From positions 1 to 41,591 of IMG/VR virus record IMGVR_UViG_3300023096_000010: a stretch of 41,591 bases of DNA. One strand, 5' to 3'. Origin of the DNA: a virus. The translations under genes were made by a program, and so were the position numbers. Below, piece by piece: positions 22,623-29,700 of this stretch; within the stretch, counting starts at the first letter, position 1; every line of letters begins with the position of its first letter. The notes beneath the pieces were generated by a model. The model made no database searches. It was not told the origin of the DNA and was given only the letters and a program-made list of their open reading frames with translations.

Positions 22623-22812
22623 GTAAATAATATTCTAAATCGTTTTTTAGTGTGATAGCTTGTTCTGTAGTTAAAAATACATCTACAAATTCAAACTCTT
22701 TTTGATCTTTAGTAAATGTTAGCATTAACCGTGTATTAGTTTTCTTTGTGCCTAGACACTCTTCTATTACTTTAAAGTCCTTTACTATAACTTCATTATT
22801 TTCTAGTTTCAT
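22609..22812 (-). CDS. Unknown small protein, 67 aa
   Basis: Not recognised. Beta-rich (TRLMLTFTKDQKEFEFVDVF) with a C-terminal helix TEQAITLKNDLEYYL. Overlaps the repeated-family gene downstream. Confidence 0.6.
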   Translation of the reverse strand: MKLENNEVIVKDFKVIEECLGTKKTNTRLMLTFTKDQKEFEFVDVFLTTEQAITLKNDLEYYLHGEY

Positions 22813-22841
22813 GGTTATTCTTTTTCTTAATTTTCCTGGAC

Positions 22842-23084
22842 TTAATTAAAACTTGAAGTCTCATCAATCATTATTTTTTCTATTTTCGCGCAATAATAAT
22901 CGTAAACAGCCTCACTTTCATCAGAGCCTTCCATTTCTCCTTCATAGTTAAAAGTAACATGGCCTTGGTAATTAGTTATAACTAGTCCATTATCATACAC
23001 TGTAACTTTCTCTCCACTACTATTACGATTTTCATATTCAAATGAATAACCACATTCTACTAATTTACTTACAATCTTTTTCAT
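22842..23084 (-). CDS. Unknown acidic protein, 80 aa
   Basis: Not recognised. N-terminal helix ending VECGYSFEYENR, then beta strands and an acidic C-terminus (GSDESEAVYDYYCAKIEK). Four nt from the gene upstream. Confidence 0.6.
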   Translation of the reverse strand: MKKIVSKLVECGYSFEYENRNSSGEKVTVYDNGLVITNYQGHVTFNYEGEMEGSDESEAVYDYYCAKIEKIMIDETSSFN

Positions 23085-23088
23085 AAAT

Positions 23089-23316
23089 TTATTTTAAACA
23101 GTTTAATATACTCTCTTTGTCTACCATTTTCCTAGAAAAATCCATATGATTTCCTTTTTGATAGGTTGTTAATTTAGCTTTTTCCGCCGCAATTTTAAGT
23201 ACTTCTTCGCCATACTTTTCCATAGATTCTATAGTTGCAACATATGTATCATTATAAGGAAAATCAGCAAATTTGTTTTTATTAAATACTTCTCTTAGAA
23301 TATCTTCTGCTTTCAT
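23089..23316 (-). CDS. MKAED-family small phage protein, 75 aa
   Basis: Starts MKAEDILREVFNKNK and contains ATIESMEKYGEEVLKIAAEKA. The MKAED start and central MExY helix are shared with the 23546-23785 product, and more loosely with 33799-33996. Such proteins are common and uncharacterised in Bacteroidota phages. Confidence 0.65.
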   Translation of the reverse strand: MKAEDILREVFNKNKFADFPYNDTYVATIESMEKYGEEVLKIAAEKAKLTTYQKGNHMDFSRKMVDKESILNCLK

Positions 23317-23327
23317 AGTGTGTTATT

Positions 23328-23543
23328 TTATTTTATATTCTGGAAAACTAAATTATAATATTCTTCTCCTCTTTCTTGCATTGTTTCTTTTCCGTGCATC
23401 CCGAATTCTATAGCTGTATCAATTATGTTTTGTTTTTCCAAATGTAATAGATTCTGTCTATTTTCGTCCAGCCATTTTATAAATTTATTTGCATCGAAAT
23501 TCTTATCTCTGTTGTCTAATATTTGTTTTACTGCTGTTTTCAT
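23328..23543 (-). CDS. MKTAV-family small phage protein, 71 aa
   Basis: Starts MKTAVKQILDNR, then HLEKQNIIDTAIEFG and a terminal EEYYNLVF. The same MKTA start, EKQxIID-like helix and E.YYN.(V/T)F end occur in the 33993-34205 product. A widespread uncharacterised phage family. Confidence 0.65.
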   Translation of the reverse strand: MKTAVKQILDNRDKNFDANKFIKWLDENRQNLLHLEKQNIIDTAIEFGMHGKETMQERGEEYYNLVFQNIK

Positions 23544-23545
23544 AT

Positions 23546-23785
23546 CTATTTATTTTTAATACTTTGTAAAATCTCGTCTTTATAATCACTAAGATTTATG
23601 AACCTATGTAGATCTTGAAAGTGTTTAACATTAATAGATTCATTAAATATTTTATCTATCTTGTAATTTGCATACTCTTCCATAGCTTTTACAACTTCGT
23701 CACTATAACAACACATTTTATCATACTTATCATTATAAAAATGACTTATTGAAATACTATCTTGTAAAAAATCTTCTGCTTTCAT
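23546..23785 (-). CDS. MKAED-family small phage protein, 79 aa
   Basis: MKAEDFLQDSISISHF start and SDEVVKAMEEYANYKI helix mark it as a paralogue of the 23089-23316 product. The two are separated only by the MKTAV-family gene, suggesting local duplication. Confidence 0.65.
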   Translation of the reverse strand: MKAEDFLQDSISISHFYNDKYDKMCCYSDEVVKAMEEYANYKIDKIFNESINVKHFQDLHRFINLSDYKDEILQSIKNK

Positions 23786-23803
23786 ATTATTTTGCTTTTA
23801 TAA

Positions 23804-24028
23804 TTAATAAGGTATTTCCATCCATCTGATAATTTCTGTATTTATATCATAATCGTTATTGTTGTACCAGTCATTAAACTCGGAACCGTCTATAAATCCG
23901 CTATAAACAACTGCAATATATCTTTTTCCATTTATATCTTCTGCTAAGACTTCATCACTTTTCTTTCCGTCAAAATTACCTGTCATATATGCATAAGGTA
24001 ATTTATCTTTTGTGTATATCCAACTCAT
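23804..24028 (-). CDS. DUF551-like protein, 74 aa
   Basis: WIYTKDKLPY at the start, VLAEDINGKRYIAVVY in the middle and IIRWMEIPY at the end match the WIs...LP / VL / W(M)xxP layout of DUF551 proteins, small phage and enterobacterial proteins of unknown function. Confidence 0.65.
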   Translation of the reverse strand: MSWIYTKDKLPYAYMTGNFDGKKSDEVLAEDINGKRYIAVVYSGFIDGSEFNDWYNNNDYDINTEIIRWMEIPY

Positions 24029-24039
24029 AATATTTATTT

Positions 24040-24468
24040 TTAGCTTATTAATTTTTCTAGCTGTTTTGAAATCTTATCGTATTTACTCATATATGATTTA
24101 TGTTCTAATTCACATATGACTTCCATTGCTCTCAAATCTTTTTCTGAAAACTTTTCATTTATTAATGAACGATAGTTGACATCTCGGCGGGAAAAAGAGA
24201 GTTTAGTGCCAACTACTGTATATATTAAGCTCCATTGATCAGTTCTTTCTTTATGTGTCAATTCTTCAATGTGATACACTTCTAAAGTTTTTCCATAAAT
24301 TGGACATTTATAAAATCTCTTCAAACAAATATTTTTAAATTCATTCTTAATACTGCTAAAGGTTTCTTCCTCCTTATTTTTAATAGCTTCTTCTTTGTGC
24401 TTTATAACTTGTTTGAATTCAGCTAAAGTTAAATTCTCATCGTATTTTTCTAAATCTTTTATCCACAT
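24040..24468 (-). CDS. Unknown protein, 142 aa
   Basis: Not recognised. Lys/Glu-rich N-terminal helix (FKQVIKHKEEAIKNKEEE), a basic middle with CPIYGKTLEVYHIEELTHKE and a helical C-terminus. First gene behind the promoter at 24492-24523. Confidence 0.65.
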   Translation of the reverse strand: MWIKDLEKYDENLTLAEFKQVIKHKEEAIKNKEEETFSSIKNEFKNICLKRFYKCPIYGKTLEVYHIEELTHKERTDQWSLIYTVVGTKLSFSRRDVNYRSLINEKFSEKDLRAMEVICELEHKSYMSKYDKISKQLEKLIS

Positions 24469-24491
24469 AATGTTTTGCTTTTTTGTTTCTA

Positions 24492-24523
24492 CAAATCTAC
24501 AATGTATTTATTTACTGTGCAAG
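24492..24523 (-). promoter_or_regulatory. Bacteroidota-type promoter with shared upstream box
   Basis: Minus strand: CTTG (24523-24520), 20 nt starting CACAGTAAAT, TAGATTTG (24499-24492). Exact TAnnTTTG fit. It should drive the small-gene block from 24468 leftward. Confidence 0.75.
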
Positions 24524-24556
24524 AAAAAACTGTTTTTATTTGTTTTTCGCGGAAAT

Positions 24557-24946
24557 TTACTCTTTTAATATACTTGCAACCCACTTTAAAAAGTTCTCTG
24601 ACTCTTTCATAATACCTTTAAATGTTTCCAAGTGTCGTGTATCAAAACTATCTAAATCTATACCTTTATCTCTAAATATTTTTGAGTATTTATGATATAA
24701 GTCTTCACCAGTACTGTCTGGATTATACTTCTCTTTTATTTGATTGTAAACGTCCATTTGTTTCTCAGAGAATTTCAATTTATTATCTCTATTAGCTGAA
24801 TGAAAAATATCATTAGGTATAAGTCTTGGAGAGCAGTATTTAGGAGCATTCTTCACTAAACTACTTATAAAGTCTTTTTCAAATTTAGTTGCTTTGTCAC
24901 TTTTTCGACATTTATTATATGTTGTTATTAATGAAGCTACTTTCAT
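24557..24946 (-). CDS. Unknown basic protein, 129 aa
   Basis: Not recognised. Basic and helical, with MKVASLITTYNKCRKSDKAT start and a helix LETFKGIMKESENFLKWVAS at the end. Its ATG overlaps the last base of the PAPS-reductase-family stop, so it is translated with that gene and may be its partner. Confidence 0.65.
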   Translation of the reverse strand: MKVASLITTYNKCRKSDKATKFEKDFISSLVKNAPKYCSPRLIPNDIFHSANRDNKLKFSEKQMDVYNQIKEKYNPDSTGEDLYHKYSKIFRDKGIDLDSFDTRHLETFKGIMKESENFLKWVASILKE

Positions 24947-25893
24947 TATTCTGGTAATTTAATATTTAAAAATGATAACGCTCTTCTGAAACCTAATTTA
25001 TCCATAAAAGATAAAAACCGTTTCGGTTCTCTTTTGGCCAGCCTGTGGAATTTATTATTTTCAGGATCTTCATATTGTATTCCAAACGCACAATAAGCAC
25101 ATCCAGTTCTTTCTTCTCCTTTAACTATCTCACCGTCAATAACCATATCGTAATAGATTGGACAAATTTCAATGTTAAATTTATCTATAATAGCCCAAAT
25201 ATCTTCTTCTGTAAATATTGATAATGGTTTGCACATATTACGTACTCCATATACATTACAAGTTCCTGTTTTATTATATTGCTGTTTTCTCAATGATGAT
25301 TCAGAAGCCATTACTCCAATAATAGGGCTTAATCCTGTCTCTTTTTCGAATTTTTTAACTGGAGCTTTCTTTAAAATATCACAACACTTAGAAGTTATTT
25401 CCACATCTTCATAAACTAAGTACATCCACTTTTCAGATATCTTACCTGATACATACTCTCTTTTAGTTTCTTTTGAAGTTCTTTTTGTGCCGAAAATTCT
25501 AATATTTCTAAGTTTATCACTTTTAGTGTGTTTCGCTTCGCTAATTCTTTGTGCTTGTTCTTTACTTACTAAAGGAAACCCATTAACTTCTAATGATTGT
25601 GCAAAAGTCATTTTAGGTCTTAACCAAGTAACTCTATCTCCATATCCTTTTACAAATGTTAATATATCTGCATACTCATTAGTTGTATTATTGAAAACTA
25701 ACTGTATTCTAGGATAGCCCATCATATCAGTCCACTTATCGCAAAGTGTGTGCATTACTGTACTATCTTTTCCGCCAGAAAAACCTATGTAAACTTTACC
25801 TTCCATTTTATGATAAAATAAATCAAGTGTTTCAAAGAAATGAAATATCTTTTGATCTAAAGTCCACTTTTGTTTTTCTTCTATTGTTTCCAT
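24946..25893 (-). CDS. Phosphoadenosine phosphosulfate reductase (PAPS reductase) family protein
   Basis: 315 residues. VYIGFSGGKDSTVMHTL (35-50) contains the SGGKDS PP-loop of the PAPS reductase/ATP sulfurylase/DndC group, which activates a substrate with ATP. Further conserved parts are NTTNEYADI, a GVMASESSLR segment, and a C-terminal ERTGCAYCAFGIQYED with Cys residues that could bind metal or carry sulfur. Phages often encode such proteins; roles in sulfur metabolism, nucleic-acid thiolation or base modification have been suggested. No dnd partner genes are nearby. Driven by the promoter at 25912-25943. Confidence 0.82.
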   Translation of the reverse strand: METIEEKQKWTLDQKIFHFFETLDLFYHKMEGKVYIGFSGGKDSTVMHTLCDKWTDMMGYPRIQLVFNNTTNEYADILTFVKGYGDRVTWLRPKMTFAQSLEVNGFPLVSKEQAQRISEAKHTKSDKLRNIRIFGTKRTSKETKREYVSGKISEKWMYLVYEDVEITSKCCDILKKAPVKKFEKETGLSPIIGVMASESSLRKQQYNKTGTCNVYGVRNMCKPLSIFTEEDIWAIIDKFNIEICPIYYDMVIDGEIVKGEERTGCAYCAFGIQYEDPENNKFHRLAKREPKRFLSFMDKLGFRRALSFLNIKLPE

Positions 25894-25911
25894 TTATTAG
25901 TTTTATTTCAG

Positions 25912-25943
25912 CAAATCTAAGTATTACTTTTGATTCCTACAAG
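25912..25943 (-). promoter_or_regulatory. Bacteroidota-type promoter
   Basis: Minus strand: CTTG (25943-25940), 20 nt, TAGATTTG (25919-25912), 19 nt upstream of the PAPS-reductase-family ATG at 25893. Confidence 0.72.
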
Positions 25944-26093
25944 CTTTTTGTTGATTATTTTTAAATTGGGTATAATTAGGGCTTCTAACAGTGACTTTAT
26001 ATTAACTTCCGTTTCTTTTTTTCAACTGTTCTTAACTCTTTTACGCGCGAAGATTGGCAAAACTGTTAAATAAATATGTGCTATTGATTATAG

Positions 26094-26150
26094 TGGCGGA
26101 AACTCTGTAGACAAAGAGTGTCAAAAACAGTTATTTTAATTATTCCGCCA
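26094..26150 (-). repeat. Inverted repeat with nested hairpin
   Basis: Perfect 8-bp arms TGGCGGAA (26094-26101) and TTCCGCCA (26143-26150) enclose a second hairpin ACTCT/AGAGT (26102-26106 with 26115-26119). No T-run follows on either strand, so a simple terminator is unlikely. It may form the 3' border of the structured RNA or be a protein-binding site. The rest of 25944-26199 shows no gene. Confidence 0.55.
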
Positions 26151-26199
26151 AGAAAAGTAAAGCACAAGAAGTAAAGAATAATGTAGATTGATTAAGTAA

Positions 26200-26711
26200 T
26201 TCTGGGGCATAGGAAACCCCTTTGAAGATTTTTACATCTCCTGACAATCCAATCACTTGGTTGCGATTTTAACTTTTACTTTCATTGAATGCCGTACGTT
26301 GAGGCTGTATTAATTCCTCGTTCACCTAAAAGATTGCGTAACTACCCTTTTCAAAATGTTACGTCTAACAATCCCCATCCAACTATGTTAAAGCACTTTC
26401 CGTAGACTATTGGAGAAAATCTCATCGCTATGTTTAGATATTATTTCAATCCTGCAATTACCAATCCAACTTCGAGCCCACATAACTGGTTTCCTATACC
26501 GTGTCCTAGCGGGCGAGACATACTTCTATGCCATCTACTGTAACAAAAAACTCCTGTAATAAAAAAGAACTCAAGATGACAATTCGTAGTTATCATTTCA
26601 AGTTCAGCTTATACAGGAGTAATTCCTTAATATTATAATCTTGATTTCCTACGAAAAAATCTTATGTCGTGTCTTATGTGAGAGTTCAGAAAAGCGTTAC
26701 TTCTAATCTGA
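26200..26711 (-). ncRNA. Candidate large structured RNA
   Basis: No convincing frame exists in this stretch. Read leftward from the promoter at 26716-26747, many helices form, several with G-U pairs that pair only in minus-strand RNA: a 5' hairpin (26711-26686); a 7-bp hairpin with loop TCGTA near 26640-26660; a 16-position hairpin (26605-26590 with 26582-26567); CGTAAC/GTTACG around a GAAA tetraloop stem (near 26365-26338); CCAA/TTGG with a GUGA loop (near 26262-26245); and a long-range 13-bp pairing GGTATAGGAAACC (26500-26488) with GGTTTCCTATGCC (26217-26205). The class is unknown; ROOL/GOLLD-like phage RNAs are the obvious comparison. Whether it is one RNA or a short RNA plus a second one depends on the hairpin at 26544-26620. 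Confidence 0.5.
26544..26620 (-). terminator. Long hairpin followed by T6: terminator or RNA domain
   Basis: Minus strand: outer stem ACTCCTGTA (26620-26612) with TACAGGAGT (26558-26550), an inner long hairpin, then TTTTTT (26549-26544). The shape fits a rho-independent terminator about 160 nt after the predicted start at 26716-26747. It would define a short RNA, or act as an attenuator in front of the rest of the structured region. Confidence 0.55.
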
Positions 26712-26715
26712 GCTA

Positions 26716-26747
26716 CAAATATACAACAATAAGACTTCTTTAGCAAA
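26716..26747 (-). promoter_or_regulatory. Bacteroidota-type promoter in front of the structured RNA
   Basis: Minus strand: TTTG (26747-26744), 20 nt, TATATTTG (26723-26716), an exact consensus fit. No protein-coding gene follows for 800 nt, which argues that it drives a non-coding transcript starting near 26709-26712. Confidence 0.7.
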
Positions 26748-26805
26748 TCCCTTACTTTTAGACAACGGCTCTTAATTTCGGCGAAAAAAGAATAAAACAA
26801 CAGAA

Positions 26806-26843
26806 AATAAAAAACAGAACAAAGATTTCTCCTTATTCTGTTT
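26806..26843 (-). terminator. Terminator of the helicase operon
   Basis: Minus strand: AAACAGAA (26843-26836) pairs with TTCTGTTT (26819-26812) around a 16-nt loop and runs into a T-rich tail. It lies 127 nt after the last gene of the helicase operon and 60 nt before the next promoter. The stretch 26844-26969 shows nothing else. Confidence 0.6.
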
Positions 26844-26969
26844 AATATAAATAACATACAGCTGAAAATAACTCTAGTGGTGTAAAGTTCTTAAGTGTTG
26901 GAGATAAAATGAAAAACTCTCCGCAAGCTTTCTGTCTTTAATAAAAAATGTAATAATAAGATATATGAT

Positions 26970-27170
26970 TTAAAAGTGTAATACTCTTCCTCTCCCACTC
27001 TCATACCATTTTGTAAAACCGCCCGCTTCTGTTATTTGCTGATTACTTTCTGCTTCTACCTTTCTATATGAATCCCTCATTCTTTGTTTAGAATCTTCAT
27101 CTGGACAATCATAAAATGAATCTGTTTCTATTAGAAACTGTTCTAGTTCTTCGTTTGTTAGTGTGTACAT
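26970..27170 (-). CDS. Unknown small protein, 66 aa
   Basis: Not recognised. The frame could extend to 27248, but that part overlaps the helicase gene and the spacer palindrome; ATG at 27170 (MYTLTNEELEQFL) with an A-rich leader is preferred. Acidic helix, then ESNQQITEAGGFTKWYESG. Last gene of the helicase operon. Confidence 0.6.
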   Translation of the reverse strand: MYTLTNEELEQFLIETDSFYDCPDEDSKQRMRDSYRKVEAESNQQITEAGGFTKWYESGRGRVLHF

Positions 27171-27185
27171 AATGTTTTGTTTTAA

Positions 27186-27206
27186 TTGTTTTTCGCGCGA
27201 AAAAAG
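27186..27206. repeat. 21-bp repeat containing a 16-bp palindrome, copy 1
   Basis: TTG + TTTTTCGCGCGAAAAA + AG, with the perfect palindrome at 27189-27204. The same 21 bases occur at 33651-33671. This copy is in the spacer just after the helicase stop. Confidence 0.8.
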
Positions 27207-27207
27207 T

Positions 27208-28452
27208 TTAGAAAGGATCTTTAGATTTCTTAGTATCAGAAACATCAAAAGCAGAAGCTAAATCAAAATTAGGAGTTAGTTGCAACGGCTTCTCTACAGT
27301 GAAATCAACAGTATTGAATGATGGAATTTCTGTTGAAAATGTTGTTTTACTTTGTTGATATAGCTTATCTGCTATTTTCTCATATTCTGGGTTTAAAATA
27401 TCGCAAAACAATCGAGGATCATCGAATGAATTAAGTAAACGTATTTTCATAAAATTATAATAAATCCTATTACGTCCCTTTAAACGAACTGTTGTATTGT
27501 CTATGTTATCCGAAGCAAAATGCTCACTTAAATGTTCATTACGTTCTTTATAAACAGAGGCAAACTCTTCTAAATCATAAATCTGCGGTATAACCATGCC
27601 CACTACTATATCCGCAACTTGTTGAAGAACATCTGTTTGATAAATGTAAGTGGAGTTAGGTAACATGTTTTTAGGATTAATCTTCTTTTCTTTTGTATCG
27701 CGCCACATATCTTCAATGTCCCTTCGAAGTTGAAAGTATATAATAAAAGATAGATTCTTATCCTGCATTTTAAGTTCATTACAGATCAGTAATAAATTGT
27801 CAATCTCTTCCTTACTCCTGTAAATATGAAGATGATCAATTAAACATACTTTCTTAGTTTTAAAATACTCAAAATCCGTTCTTATTTTCTTATCTTTTTC
27901 CCCATCTCCAGTTAACAGACTTTGTAATTTAGGCTCATTTATTAAATTATCAGCATCATCAATCTCTTTTATGAAGGCCAATACAAACTTCTTAAAGTCA
28001 TTCCCCACTAAAGTTTTAGATATATTTTTAATCCTTTCGTCCATAAAAGCACTTACAATCTTTTTTATTATAGGCTTCTCTTCTTCTGAATAAGGCTGAT
28101 CTAACACTTCTTGTGGAGTTTTCTTCAGTGTTCTGGAAATCTGTTGTAATAATAACGTTCTGGTAGGCATTTCTAAATTGAAACGGCAAACTTTAGTTGG
28201 GGTGGGATTAAGTTCTCTATTTAATAAAGCATTGATAGTTTCACTACAATGATGAGTTTTGCCTCCTCCTGGGCGACTTCCAAAAAATAGGATCTTATTA
28301 TTAATCCCCGCAACAAGATTTTTATCTAACCACGGCTTCCCAAAAATAAGTAAAGAGGATTTATCTTTTTGTAAAGATACAATTTCTTTGTGAGCTTCTA
28401 ATACCTCATTGTTTTCTTCACTTAGTAAAAATTTAATCTCTTCATCTGTCAT
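27208..28452 (-). CDS. DnaB-like replicative helicase (RecA-fold ATPase)
   Basis: 414 residues, a single RecA-like domain with a short N-terminus. Walker A is GSRPGGGKTHH (58-68), FNLEMPTRTLL is the H1a-like region after it, Walker B is VCLIDHLHI near residue 200, a motif-3-like glutamine occurs in IIYFQLRRDIE, and STYIYQTDVLQQVADIVVGM corresponds to the C-terminal DnaB signature. It lacks the DnaB N-terminal primase-interaction domain, as some phage helicases do. The preceding gene (29701-30267) may be a loader or initiator. It probably unwinds DNA for the family A polymerase. Confidence 0.78.
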   Translation of the reverse strand: MTDEEIKFLLSEENNEVLEAHKEIVSLQKDKSSLLIFGKPWLDKNLVAGINNKILFFGSRPGGGKTHHCSETINALLNRELNPTPTKVCRFNLEMPTRTLLLQQISRTLKKTPQEVLDQPYSEEEKPIIKKIVSAFMDERIKNISKTLVGNDFKKFVLAFIKEIDDADNLINEPKLQSLLTGDGEKDKKIRTDFEYFKTKKVCLIDHLHIYRSKEEIDNLLLICNELKMQDKNLSFIIYFQLRRDIEDMWRDTKEKKINPKNMLPNSTYIYQTDVLQQVADIVVGMVIPQIYDLEEFASVYKERNEHLSEHFASDNIDNTTVRLKGRNRIYYNFMKIRLLNSFDDPRLFCDILNPEYEKIADKLYQQSKTTFSTEIPSFNTVDFTVEKPLQLTPNFDLASAFDVSDTKKSKDPF

Positions 28453-28454
28453 AT

Positions 28455-28712
28455 TTACAATTTAATATATTCAATTATTCCTTCTGCTTCTAGTTCTTTT
28501 AAAACTTCTAAATGTTTACCACCACTAATAGAAGGTATTTGAATTCTAAGGGCATTTTTAGCAGCACCTATTGAAGCCCAAGAAGATTTTCCAGAACCCA
28601 TCTTTAACCGCTTACCTTTGAAATTCACTGCATATACAAAGGCATCTACAGTTTTTATTTGTTCTAACCTATCTAAAACTTTCTTTCTATTTTCTTCTGT
28701 TGCCATCTTCAT
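28455..28712 (-). CDS. Unknown protein, 85 aa, like the 3895-4167 product
   Basis: Not recognised. Helical start, beta hairpin AFVYAVNFKGKRLKM, then SSWASIGAAKNAL and a C-terminal LKELEAEGIIEY. Shares layout with the 90-aa product at 3895-4167. Two nt from the helicase gene. Confidence 0.6.
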   Translation of the reverse strand: MKMATEENRKKVLDRLEQIKTVDAFVYAVNFKGKRLKMGSGKSSWASIGAAKNALRIQIPSISGGKHLEVLKELEAEGIIEYIKL

Positions 28713-29540
28713 CTAAATTAGTTCTCTTATTAATTTTCTAAATTGATCTGCGTTTTCAAATTTATCGATATTGTCTAATGTTAAATTTTTTATTTTCAAA
28801 GCTTCTTCTCTGGAATTAATTGCTTGTATCCTAAATCTTTTTCCTTCTATAAAAACTCTATATTGCCATTTACCTTTTCTTTTATCGAAATCAATACCTT
28901 TATAGATATATTTTTGGGAGTTACATCTTAAATTAGATATGTAATTACTATTTAAATAATCTTCTAAAAAACACCAATCTGTTGTATTAGTATTGTAACC
29001 ACCTAACATAGCTATTAATGTTGTATAATTAATAGCTAAAATCTCACTCAAAGTTAATACACATGTTAACTGTTCTAATGTTTTGAAGTTTATTACATAT
29101 TTTGATCTTGGATTTTTATCCCCTTTAGATATACCTTTCTCTTTAAATAACCTACTCATTTTAGCTGAAAAATTATCATCTTGATAGCGTTCTTTAGCTT
29201 TAGCACTTATTTTATTTATAGTTTCCTTAGAGTGTATTTGTTTTTCATCACCACATTTTGTCAATGTGCAATTTAGGCCGTTTTTGCCTGTAACATCATA
29301 GAAATCTTGCCAATATCTCTCTTTACATTTTAAATCTAATATATCACATTCTTCAATTATTTCAAAGACATGTTTATCCCATCCGTACTTATTGATTGAG
29401 TAGTTTAATCTTGGCTGTGCTTTACATCCTGAATTCTTGTATCCGTTTTTTCTATTATTGATATTTTTAGATTCCCCGATATAAATTTTTCCTGTTGGAC
29501 TTGTGATCTTATAAATACCACAAATAACTTCTTTTTTCAT
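28713..29540 (-). CDS. GIY-YIG homing endonuclease with NUMOD3-like motif
   Basis: 275 residues from ATG 29540, chosen because VICGIYKIT begins five residues later and the leader CTATTTAAT is A/T-rich; an upstream ATG at 29597 would add 19 residues without homology. GIYKITSPTGKIYIGES is the GIY-YIG signature, followed by NRKNGYKN and KERYWQDFY with the catalytic Arg and Glu context. HSKETINKISAKAKE is a NUMOD3-like DNA-binding repeat; the C-terminus has an AP2-like YKGIDFDKRKGKWQYRV stretch. Free-standing mobile gene inserted between replication genes, with its own promoter and leader. Confidence 0.85.
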   Translation of the reverse strand: MKKEVICGIYKITSPTGKIYIGESKNINNRKNGYKNSGCKAQPRLNYSINKYGWDKHVFEIIEECDILDLKCKERYWQDFYDVTGKNGLNCTLTKCGDEKQIHSKETINKISAKAKERYQDDNFSAKMSRLFKEKGISKGDKNPRSKYVINFKTLEQLTCVLTLSEILAINYTTLIAMLGGYNTNTTDWCFLEDYLNSNYISNLRCNSQKYIYKGIDFDKRKGKWQYRVFIEGKRFRIQAINSREEALKIKNLTLDNIDKFENADQFRKLIRELI

Positions 29541-29573
29541 ATTAAATAGAAACGCCCTACAAAATCTATGTTG

Positions 29574-29638
29574 GGTCTGAAGCAACATTTCATTCATAAG
29601 GCTAAGTTCTTTACTTGTTATCTTTTAGGTTTCAGACC
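29574..29638 (-). repeat. Inverted repeat in the endonuclease leader
   Basis: Minus strand: GGTCTGAA (29638-29631) and TTCAGACC (29581-29574) can pair around a 49-nt loop that contains the upstream ATG candidates. Such leader hairpins are known to restrict translation of phage homing endonucleases until late in infection; that role is inferred here. Confidence 0.5.
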
Positions 29639-29649
29639 ATAACAAGGTG

Positions 29650-29681
29650 TAAAGATACAACTCTATGTTTGAATATACAAA
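29650..29681 (-). promoter_or_regulatory. Near-consensus promoter for the GIY-YIG gene
   Basis: Minus strand: TTTG (29681-29678), 20 nt, TATCTTTA (29657-29650), one base off TAnnTTTG. It sits between the stop at 29701 and the endonuclease leader. Confidence 0.5.
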
Positions 29682-29700
29682 TTAATTATTTTTACTAAGC

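Noticed and set aside
26200-26540. Group I intron, tmRNA or tRNA in the structured region
   Set aside because: TCTACGG and GGGCTCGAA pieces recall such RNAs, but I could not assemble P3/P7, a tRNA cloverleaf or a tag frame. Left as an unassigned RNA.
26633-26857. 74-codon minus-strand frame in the gene-free stretch
   Set aside because: Composition is Phe/Arg/Ser-rich without domain sense, it spans a terminator and the consensus promoter at 26716-26747, and no neighbour overlaps it. RNA features explain the region better.
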